Shown here piece after piece: positions 40,600 to 48,041 of a DNA stretch of 64,000 nucleotides. A model generated the notes under the pieces. That model was not told where the DNA came from. It saw only the letters and a list, made by a program, of their open reading frames with translations, and ran no database searches. How positions within the stretch are numbered: the first letter of the stretch is position 1; each line of letters starts with the position of its first letter. The stretch is taken from contig CANEGO010000004.1 in NCBI GenBank assembly GCA_947427095.1, forward strand, positions 1 to 64,000, given 5' to 3'. The stretch is from an uncultured Clostridium sp. GTDB taxonomy: Bacteria > Bacillota_I > Bacilli_A > RF39 > UBA660. The position numbers and the translations under genes were made by a program.

Positions 40600-40968
40600 T
40601 TATAAAGTATCGGTTTTAAATATATCGCTAAGATTACCAGAAGCAGTATTCCAGCAAGTTTTCCAATCACTATTTCCAATCCATCCCATTATAATTGTTA
40701 CAATAAGTGGTATTAAGAATACTATAACGGCAGCGATAACTCTTTTTATTAAAGTTTGTTGGTGTTTTTTTATGTCATCATCCTTACCAGCAATAACTGC
40801 TTTTACTAAATCAATGGTACCTAACACAATTAATATTACTGGTACTACCCATTGAACTATTGTCAAAACAAATTTTACTATTACTACAAGATTATCCAAG
40901 CCATTACAAGCTGCATTTGCTAAAATAAACATTTTATCTTTCCTCCTTATTTTTTCCTTATATTCCAA
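40600..40968 (-). CDS. VirB2/TrbC-like small two-TM protein (start probably 40932)
   Basis: VQWVVPVILIVLGTIDLVKAVIAGKDDDIKKHQQTLIKRVIAAVIVFLIPLIVTIIMGWIG. Confidence 0.65.
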   Translation of the reverse strand: MEYKEKIRRKDKMFILANAACNGLDNLVVIVKFVLTIVQWVVPVILIVLGTIDLVKAVIAGKDDDIKKHQQTLIKRVIAAVIVFLIPLIVTIIMGWIGNSDWKTCWNTASGNLSDIFKTDTL

Positions 40969-41082
40969 TATTAAACTATTTTTTATTCTTTGTCAATTAA
41001 TAAGTTTAAAATGTATAAACTAGTGTTAAGTATACATTAATTAGTTTGTATATTTAACTAATTAGTGATAAAATAATTTTAG

Positions 41083-41508
41083 GTGATTATAATGAAAAGA
41101 TTTTTAAAGACTGTTGCAATACTTTTTGTTTTTTTCTTTCTTCTTTGTGGCTGTTCTAAAGAAGAAAGGATAAAAGAAATAACCTTTGATGAATTTAAGG
41201 AAAAAATCGCTAACAAAGAAACATTTGCTGTATATGTAGGAAATGATAATTGTTCCCACTGTATAAGCTATAGACCAATACTAGAAAAAGTGTTAGATGA
41301 TTATAACATAACAATTTATCACGTTGATAATAGCAAGCTAGATAATAAAGAGTACGCAGAATTCAGAACCTACATAAACATATCTGGAACGCCAACCGTT
41401 GCGTTCATAACAGACGGAGAAGAAGAAACAACCCTAAATAGAATAACCGGTGAGGTATCAAGGGAAGCAACAATAGAACGATTTAAAAGTAATGGTTATA
41501 TCAAGTAG
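41083..41508 (+). CDS. Thioredoxin-like lipoprotein
   Basis: Lipobox LLCGCS; CxxC in GNDNCSHCISYRPILEK; ISGTPTVAFITDG. Confidence 0.85.
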   Translation: MIIMKRFLKTVAILFVFFFLLCGCSKEERIKEITFDEFKEKIANKETFAVYVGNDNCSHCISYRPILEKVLDDYNITIYHVDNSKLDNKEYAEFRTYINISGTPTVAFITDGEEETTLNRITGEVSREATIERFKSNGYIK

Positions 41509-41875
41509 AAACAAAACTGTTTCTACTTTTTAAATTAATTCATACCCTCTTTCTATAATATTTTCATTAGTAACATACTCCATATAAAACTATTATTTTT
41601 TCTACATATTATATTTTTAACATGTATATCAGTATAATTCATATAGGTTGTTATGTTCTTTATTTAACGCTGTTACCTTAAGTTCTATTACTATAAATCG
41701 ATTAACTAAATAATAGTAAATCTATATAATTATGCCTATTTATCATCAATAATTATTTTTTAATATAATTTTTCAACGATTTTATGTAATATATCTGATT
41801 TAAAAACTTGACTTTTGATATAAATAAAAAGTTATTTTTGTAAATTTTATTTACCAAAATCATTATTTTATGGCG

Positions 41876-41905
41876 TTTACATTAATATTTTACCTGTAAT
41901 ATTAT
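41876..41905 (+). promoter_or_regulatory. Putative promoter of small peptide mRNA
   Basis: TTTACA-18 nt-TATTAT. Confidence 0.45.
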
Positions 41906-41957
41906 GCGTTTGGAACATTTAGATTCGCCAAACTTCAAAATGAAGGGAGGCGATAAT

Positions 41958-42041
41958 ATGAAAAAGAAAAATTTACTAATCTTTGCTTTAGTAATCATTA
42001 TTTTCCTTCTTATATTATTTCTATTCGTAGTTTTAGTGTAA
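41958..42041 (+). CDS. Candidate type I toxin: 27 aa hydrophobic peptide MKKKNLLIFALVIIIFLLILFLFVVLV
   Basis: Read directly; strong SD GGGAGG 8 nt upstream, SD in hairpin CGCCaaaCTTC-aaaat-GAAGggaGGCG. Confidence 0.65.
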   Translation: MKKKNLLIFALVIIIFLLILFLFVVLV

Positions 42042-42146
42042 AAGAAAAATCACCTAACACGTAGTTAGGTGAAACCCATTTTATGGCAACACTTAGGCAC
42101 GACAATATTAAGTGTTTCTCTTTTATTTTATGAGATTTCCTCATCT
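42038..42146 (-). ncRNA. Candidate antisense antitoxin RNA convergent with 41958 toxin mRNA
   Basis: Minus-strand promoter TTGATA (42176-42181)-17 nt-TATTAT (42153-42158); terminator hairpin TCACCTAAC-tacgt-GTTAGGTGA followed by TTTTTCTTTT on minus strand. Confidence 0.55.
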
Positions 42147-42278
42147 GTATTCATAATATCAAAAACAAGAAATTTTATCAATGTATAAAAAATTACTCGT
42201 TTATAATTCCCTTTTTATTAATGCATGTAATATCGTTGATCATTTAACATTTAATATTCTAAAAATTCATTGTGTGCA

Positions 42279-42584
42279 TTACTTTTTCTTTGGCAAATCC
42301 ATGCAAGTATCAAGTATAATATTTTTTAAAGTTTCTACATCTTCTAAATCTTCTATTAAATACATTGGTTTTCCACCTTTATATGGAACCTCTTCTTTCA
42401 GATTATACTTTTCATTACTTTTAGTTTTCTTTATTAAAAAGTTATTATTTTCATAAATACCACCAAATAAAGTATTGTCATAATAAAATAAATATCCACC
42501 CATCATTGCTCTGTTAAAAATATCCATACCATCTAATCTTTCTAAAATAAAGTCCTTATAGTCTTTCGCTGTCATACAAATCAC
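42279..42584 (-). CDS. TfoX N-terminal domain protein
   Basis: YKDFILERLDGMDIFNRAMMGGYLFYYDNTLFGGIYENNNFLIKK. Confidence 0.8.
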   Translation of the reverse strand: MICMTAKDYKDFILERLDGMDIFNRAMMGGYLFYYDNTLFGGIYENNNFLIKKTKSNEKYNLKEEVPYKGGKPMYLIEDLEDVETLKNIILDTCMDLPKKK

Positions 42585-42649
42585 ATCCTTAATTTATTTA
42601 GCAAGAGTAATTAATTTTATTTATATCTTTTAAAGGAAGCAACTTAATA

Positions 42650-42856
42650 TAATGAAAACAGGATAATTGTGTCCTTGGAATATTTTTTCGTCTTTGAATA
42701 TTTTTCAATAATACTCTCACCATAATGTCTACCAGCTTCACTAAGTAACTTACCTTTCGTTTAATATGTTTCTAAATCATTTTTAGAATAGTCTTTTACT
42801 TTTTTATACGTTTCATTATTTATTAGTTCACTTTTTATGTTCTTATAGTAATCCAT
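42650..42856 (-). pseudogene. Decayed N-terminal fragment of a DUF1016/PDDEXK (YhcG-like) nuclease
   Basis: MDYYKNIKSELINNETYKKVKDYSKNDLETY*TKGKLLSEAGRHYGESIIEKYSK with in-frame stop; matches the layout of DUF1016 N-termini. Confidence 0.65.
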
Positions 42857-42926
42857 GTTAACTACTTCTTACAGAGTAATTATTCTTAACAACTCTTAAA
42901 AACACTCTAAAAAAAGAAATGGTTAC

Positions 42927-43634
42927 CTATTTCTTAACGCTTCCAAACCTTCTATCTCTTTTATTATAAGAATCTATTGCCTTATCCATTTCTTTTTCAT
43001 CAAAATCTGGCCACAAAGTATCAGTAAAATAAAGTTCTGCATATGCCATTTGCCATAACATAAAATTACTAATTCTATATTCCCCACTCGTTCTAATAAG
43101 TAAATCAATCGGCGGCAAATCGTTAAATAAGTATTTACCGAATAAATCTTGGTTTATATCATTATAATCTATAATTCCATCTTTAACGTCTTTACTAATT
43201 TTTTTAGTAGCATTTATTATTTCATCTTGCCCGCCATAATTTAAGCATATATTAAAAATACCGTTAGTATTATCTTTTGTTTCCTCAGTCATTTTTTCCA
43301 TAGTTTTTATCACTTTATCACTTAATTTATCTTTAATTCCCGAAAAAATAACTTTAACGCCTTTTTTCTTAACTACATCAAAGTTTTCTTTAAAAGCTTT
43401 AATGAAAAGATCCATTAAATAATTTACTTCCTCTTTATCTCTTTTCCAGTTTTCAGTAGAAAACGCAAAAACACTTAAAACTTTAATATTTTTATCATAA
43501 ACATACTCTGATATCTTTTTTAAAGCCTCTGCTCCTTTTTGGTGCCCTTTAGTACGTTTTAAGCCTCTTTTTTGAGCCCATCTTCCATTACCATCCATTA
43601 TTATGGCAACGTGTTTTGGGATTTTATTATCCAT
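42927..43634 (-). CDS. uppS: Isoprenyl (undecaprenyl) diphosphate synthase
   Basis: PKHVAIIMDGNGRWAQKRGLKRTKGHQKGAEALKK; RTSGEYRISNFMLWQMAYAELYF. Confidence 0.96.
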   Translation of the reverse strand: MDNKIPKHVAIIMDGNGRWAQKRGLKRTKGHQKGAEALKKISEYVYDKNIKVLSVFAFSTENWKRDKEEVNYLMDLFIKAFKENFDVVKKKGVKVIFSGIKDKLSDKVIKTMEKMTEETKDNTNGIFNICLNYGGQDEIINATKKISKDVKDGIIDYNDINQDLFGKYLFNDLPPIDLLIRTSGEYRISNFMLWQMAYAELYFTDTLWPDFDEKEMDKAIDSYNKRDRRFGSVKK

Positions 43635-43774
43635 TATAATACCTCCAAATAACTAAATAAATTATATCATACATTTAATAATTATGAATATTTATTTTAT
43701 TTAATTAAACATAGTATTATATTATCGTCAAGTTTATTTTTACTTCATCTAATTTAATAGGAGTTGAAATAATT

Positions 43775-43939
43775 ATGTGGTGTATATTTTTAATATTATT
43801 TATACTTTTTATACCAGTTTGCATAATTCTATTACCATTTGCTTTATTATTTATAGTTATAAACGCTATATTTTCTTGTTTTTGTAACAATAACAACTGT
43901 AACTGTAGTTGTAATAGAAACAATAATTGTAAGAGATAA
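43775..43939 (+). CDS. Small membrane protein with Cys/Asn-rich tail
   Basis: AGGAG upstream; MWCIFLILFILFIPVCIILLPFALLFIVINAIFSCFCNNNNCNCSCNRNNNCKR. Confidence 0.45.
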   Translation: MWCIFLILFILFIPVCIILLPFALLFIVINAIFSCFCNNNNCNCSCNRNNNCKR

Positions 43940-43984
43940 TATTATCTTTTACTTTTTTATTTCAAATACTAAATCGTCTAAAGT

Positions 43985-44995
43985 TTAATAACCTTCATTT
44001 AAAACTTTCTCAACTTCTTTAATTAACTCATCTTTATTTGGAATATAATAAGTATAAGTTGATGCAAAAACGTTATTTGATAATCCACCCAAAGCATATT
44101 CCATAGCAACTTCTTTTTTACTTTTACAAAGTATAATACCGATTGGTTTGTTATCAAATTCATCATTAATCTCTTCAGTATAATAATTTAAATACATATT
44201 CATTTGCCCAGCGTATTCTGGTTTCATCCCTCCTATTTTCAAATCAATTAAAACATAGCATTTTAAAATCTTATTGTAAAAAACCATATCCACATAATAA
44301 TGAGTATTTCCAAGAGTTATCCTTTGCTGAATACCAACAAACATAAACCCTTTACCCAATTCTAACAAAAACTCTTCCATGTGTTTTACTAATTTTCTTT
44401 CCAAGTCTTTTTCAAGAATAGGTTTAGTTTCTTTAATATCTAAAAATTCAAAAACATATGGTTCTTTTAAAATATCATTAGGTTTTGCCATTGTTTGTCC
44501 AACTTTTGATAATTCATAAACTTTCTTTTTATTATTTTTTTCATTAGATAATAATAATCTTTCAAATAATGATGTTTCTAATTGTCTTTTTAATTCCCTA
44601 ACACTCCAGTTAGAATTTATACATTCCCTTTCATAAAAACATCTTTCATCATCATTTTCAATGCTTAATAACTCACAATAATGTGGCCAGCTTAATTTAA
44701 CAGACAGTGTCTGTTGTTTTTGATATTTTAGATAAAATCTACGCATATATTGAAGATTCGATACCGAAAAACCTGATCCTAAAATTTTCCGTAATTCTTT
44801 TGAAAGTTCTTTTAAAACTTTTTTGCCATATTCGGCTTTGATATTTCCGTTTTGTTCATTTTCCACAATAATTCCACCAACATTCCAATACGCTAGTAGC
44901 ATCGTATTATTTACTTCATAAGCTATTTTATTTCTGCTACTTGTAATTACATCTTTAATTTCTTCAATCATTTTCATATTAATTTTTTGTAACAT
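43985..44995 (-). CDS. DUF1016/PDDEXK nuclease domain protein (YhcG-like)
   Basis: Full-length: AYWNVGGIIVENEQNG...SWPHYCELLSIENDDERCFYERECINSNWSVRELKRQLETSLFERL...ELGKGFMFVGIQQRITLGNTHYYVDMVFYNKILKCYVLIDLK. Confidence 0.93.
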   Translation of the reverse strand: MLQKINMKMIEEIKDVITSSRNKIAYEVNNTMLLAYWNVGGIIVENEQNGNIKAEYGKKVLKELSKELRKILGSGFSVSNLQYMRRFYLKYQKQQTLSVKLSWPHYCELLSIENDDERCFYERECINSNWSVRELKRQLETSLFERLLLSNEKNNKKKVYELSKVGQTMAKPNDILKEPYVFEFLDIKETKPILEKDLERKLVKHMEEFLLELGKGFMFVGIQQRITLGNTHYYVDMVFYNKILKCYVLIDLKIGGMKPEYAGQMNMYLNYYTEEINDEFDNKPIGIILCKSKKEVAMEYALGGLSNNVFASTYTYYIPNKDELIKEVEKVLNEGY

Positions 44996-45144
44996 AAATA
45001 ATTCCTTTCCAAATTATTAACATGTATTTTAATAATTTAAATATAAATATTTGAAATCGCACCTTTCTTCCGCCTCCTATTTAATTATTCTATTTTTACC
45101 TTAAAAACACTCTTAAAGCATAAAAAAATACCCTAAATAGGGTA

Positions 45145-46143
45145 TTATAAGCTCTCATATATTTTCTTTAATTTTTTGCCAATTTTCTTTAAGTCTCTTT
45201 CTTTAGCAACTTCATAAGATTTTTCTGCAACACTAGGAAGCTTACCTGAAAAAAACATTTTTATCTTTTTTTCAAAATCATCTAAGTCTTTTGCCTTATA
45301 TACGTTTACTCCGTTGGTAAGCCAATCATCAAAAATTGGGATATCTCTTACAATAGCATTTGTTTTACATGCACAGGCTTCAATAATAGGAATTCCCTCC
45401 GTTTCTTCAAGCGTTGGAAAAAGGTATAAATCACCACCATTCATAGCTCCTCTTATAAGTTCTGGCTCCGCATATCCTGCAAAGATAAGGTTGTCTAACT
45501 TTGTATTAACAGCTTTTCTAACCTTTTTTGTAGCGGCAGCTAGCGGACTATAACCAAACCAAATAAACTTATACTCGGGAAATCTTTTTGCAAGCTCCAC
45601 AAAGTCGATAATTCCCTTTCTTTCAATGTAAAGTCCAATACCAAAAATAACTTTATCTTCATCCTTATAATTATATTTTTTTCTAAACCACTTACGGTAT
45701 TCATCTTTCTTTTCAAAGAATTCTAATTCTATTCCGTTAGACACATCATATATGGTTTTATCTTCTAAACCTTTATATCCTTTTAAAAGCTTTTTTGAAT
45801 ATGGCGTAGGTGTTACTATTACATCTCCTAAGCTATAACATTTGATAAGCCATTTTTTAAATAATTTAGACGTTTGCTTTGCAAAGATAAAACCATTTTT
45901 ATAATCTTCCTCTGTAGAATGTGCATGATAAACAATTTTTTTACCCATTTTTTTAGCTTTCTTTGCAAAAAAATATGATTTAGGAAAATAAGTGTTAATA
46001 TGTAAAATATCATAATCATCATTAGGATTTAAAGTATAACTTATCTTTTCATATTCTAATGCTTTCATTTGATGTCTAATAGCTTTCCCAAGCCCTGATT
46101 TTCCAATCGTCTTTAGACCTTCTGAATATAACAAAACTTTCAT
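45145..46143 (-). CDS. Glycosyltransferase family 4
   Basis: VDVSNGIELEFF-like, FPTLEETEGIPIIEACACK. Confidence 0.9.
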   Translation of the reverse strand: MKVLLYSEGLKTIGKSGLGKAIRHQMKALEYEKISYTLNPNDDYDILHINTYFPKSYFFAKKAKKMGKKIVYHAHSTEEDYKNGFIFAKQTSKLFKKWLIKCYSLGDVIVTPTPYSKKLLKGYKGLEDKTIYDVSNGIELEFFEKKDEYRKWFRKKYNYKDEDKVIFGIGLYIERKGIIDFVELAKRFPEYKFIWFGYSPLAAATKKVRKAVNTKLDNLIFAGYAEPELIRGAMNGGDLYLFPTLEETEGIPIIEACACKTNAIVRDIPIFDDWLTNGVNVYKAKDLDDFEKKIKMFFSGKLPSVAEKSYEVAKERDLKKIGKKLKKIYESL

Positions 46144-46145
46144 TT

Positions 46146-46754
46146 CTATTTTACCTCCCGTTTAAAAAAACTAATTATTTTAGCGAATCTAAAAACTATT
46201 ACATCACTTTTATTTATAGCATAGCTTTTACCCATTGCTTTACCACCAATTGTAAGCGCTGCAAGAAGCGCCGTTAAAATAAGTGTTATTATACTTTCGT
46301 TAAAACCAAATTCTTTTGCAATCTCTAAAGAAATAAGAATTCCAACCGAACCAGATATTATACCGCATACGTCACCAATAACGTCATTGCAAAAAGCCGA
46401 AACTTTTTCAGCATTGCGAATTAAAAAAATTGCCGTTTTACTACCTCTTATTTTTTTTGCAGCCATAGAATTGAATGGTTTTAAATCCGCTGCAGTAACC
46501 GCTACACCAACCATATCAAAAACAACACCAATGGCAATAATAGAAATTGCTATTACAACACTAATTAAAACGTTTAAATGTGACACGGCGTTTTCTGTCA
46601 AACTAGAAAATAATAATGATATTAAAAACGCACAAAATGTGATAGAAAAGACCCATTTAACATCTACAAAACGTTTTGGTATTTTATCTATTCTCTTAAC
46701 CTTTTTTTCATATTTTTCATTAAAAGATTTACGTTTCATGAAACCTCCATACAC
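46146..46754 (-). CDS. OapA-like / DUF21 (CNNM-like) membrane protein, putative OLE-associated protein
   Basis: Four hydrophobic segments; FDMVGVAVTAADLKPFNSMAAKKIRGSKTAIFLIRNAEKVSAFCNDVIGDVCGIISG resembles small Mg/Co transporter-like (CNNM/CorB DUF21) proteins associated with OLE RNA. Confidence 0.65.
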   Translation of the reverse strand: MYGGFMKRKSFNEKYEKKVKRIDKIPKRFVDVKWVFSITFCAFLISLLFSSLTENAVSHLNVLISVVIAISIIAIGVVFDMVGVAVTAADLKPFNSMAAKKIRGSKTAIFLIRNAEKVSAFCNDVIGDVCGIISGSVGILISLEIAKEFGFNESIITLILTALLAALTIGGKAMGKSYAINKSDVIVFRFAKIISFFKREVK

Positions 46755-46766
46755 AAAAAGGAAAAA

Positions 46767-47345
46767 CTAATTTCCCTTTTCTTTACTCATATAAAAATTA
46801 ATTGTTCTTTCAAGTGGGTCCTCTTCAATTGTGTCACTAACTTTTTCTTCGTCAAATACCACATCCTTTAAAACTTCACTTCTTTGCTTTAGTTTATTAT
46901 ATTCATTCTTTATTGAAATTAGTTCTGATTGGTATTTTATTAAAGTATTAATACATTCTTCTAATCTTTTTTGCTTTTTTTTCTTTTCTTTTTTATTAGT
47001 ACTAAATAGTCCTAACTTAATACTTTCCTTTTCAATTATAATTTTACTTGTAATTATTTCTATTTCATTTAGGGTGTCATCTATTTTTTCTATATCACTT
47101 TTTATTTCTTCATCATTAAAGTTGTTAATGGTAAGAATCTTTATAATTTCACTTACGATACTTGAGGCTTTTTCTGATAAAAAACTAATATCTTTTGCAA
47201 TTACACTTTTTAAAGCCTTATTAAAACCTTTTGAAGTCACCACCAGCTTAGATGAATCTAATGATTCATTGTTAATGATTTTAGAAAAATCTATTTTTTC
47301 GCTTCCTAAACTATAAAATTTTATTTTAGACTTGGTATCGTTCAT
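46767..47345 (-). CDS. Hypothetical charged coiled-coil protein
   Basis: 192 aa, Lys/Glu-rich heptad-like; sits between the structured RNA and OapA-like gene. Confidence 0.6.
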   Translation of the reverse strand: MNDTKSKIKFYSLGSEKIDFSKIINNESLDSSKLVVTSKGFNKALKSVIAKDISFLSEKASSIVSEIIKILTINNFNDEEIKSDIEKIDDTLNEIEIITSKIIIEKESIKLGLFSTNKKEKKKKQKRLEECINTLIKYQSELISIKNEYNKLKQRSEVLKDVVFDEEKVSDTIEEDPLERTINFYMSKEKGN

Positions 47346-47380
47346 ATCCTTTACCTCCTACTATAAGATAATAATATCAC

Positions 47381-47409
47381 AAAAAAAAAAGATTGTACAT
47401 AAGTACAAT
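47381..47409 (-). terminator. Intrinsic terminator of the large structured RNA
   Basis: ATTGTAC-ttat-GTACAAT followed by CTTTTTTTTTT on minus strand. Confidence 0.9.
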
Positions 47410-47985
47410 TAAAATAGCGTGGAATCTTCCATGACAAACTTTGCGTCTTAGGTCAAGTTGGATTTCCCACCCATCCACCTTCTGTTTCCATCTGGCCGTT
47501 CCCATTTAAGGATGGACATGCTTCGTTGCCGAGAGCATTACTTGATTGCCACTTAGTACGCACTGCAATTCCATGAAAGTCACAGTCTAGGAAATTTCTT
47601 CAAATGAATAAATCACTATTAGCACTTTTTTGCAAGATAAATTTCAGACAGCAATAACCTTTAATCTATGCCTAGTTTAAAAGTTTGATCCATCTTCCCA
47701 ATAATCTCACTCAAGGCAAGCTACACTACTCATAGCGCAAGCCACATAGTAGGTTTAATCTTAAGCCGTACAAAGTCTTATGCCTTGCACGCACTTAAGT
47801 CTCCGCGTATTGATGGGTCATATAATCTGTATGCCATTACAGCCAGCCCAGCAAACTCATATCCAGCACCCACCCTAATCTGGGCGAAAAAGGCAGGCAC
47901 AAGACGTTTCACAGGTATGCTCTTTAACGGATTTTTAGGCCCGTCCTCATAGCGCAATTCAAACTAGAATACTGCTCCACGGCTA
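47381..47985 (-). ncRNA. ole: Large (~600 nt) structured non-coding RNA; candidate OLE RNA
   Basis: No ORF; higher GC than surroundings; closing stem 5' UAGC(C)GUGGA (47985-47976) with UCCACGCUA (47423-47415); internal ~15 bp hairpin CUUAAG..CGUGCAAGG/CUUUGUACG..CUUAAG (47760-47799); own promoter and terminator; OapA-like gene downstream. Confidence 0.75.
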
Positions 47986-47988
47986 CCA

Positions 47989-48017
47989 AATATACCATAT
48001 TTTATTCAAAAAGTCAA
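47989..48017 (-). promoter_or_regulatory. Sigma-A promoter of the large structured RNA
   Basis: TTGACT-17 nt-TATATT; predicted start at ~47983-47985, exactly the first base of the closing stem. Confidence 0.85.
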
Positions 48018-48041
48018 AAAATATGAAAAATAAATAGTTAT

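Noticed and set aside
27743-40968. Complete integrative conjugative element
   Set aside because: No recognisable relaxase, integrase, excisionase or att repeats; flanks are chromosomal housekeeping genes. Kept as a T4SS-like machine only.
42181-42456. Plus-strand 91 aa ORF
   Set aside because: Overlaps the TfoX-domain gene antisense; no domain or SD.
43717-43923. Minus-strand 68 aa ORF (MFLLQLQLQLLLLQKQ...)
   Set aside because: Antisense to a better candidate small membrane protein on + strand (43775..43939) that has an SD-like AGGAG and a plausible TM plus Cys tail.
47381-47985. RNase P RNA or tmRNA identity for the large RNA
   Set aside because: No RNase P P4 core (GAGGAAAGUCC), no tmRNA tRNA-like end or tag reading frame, and the length (~600 nt) is too long for either.
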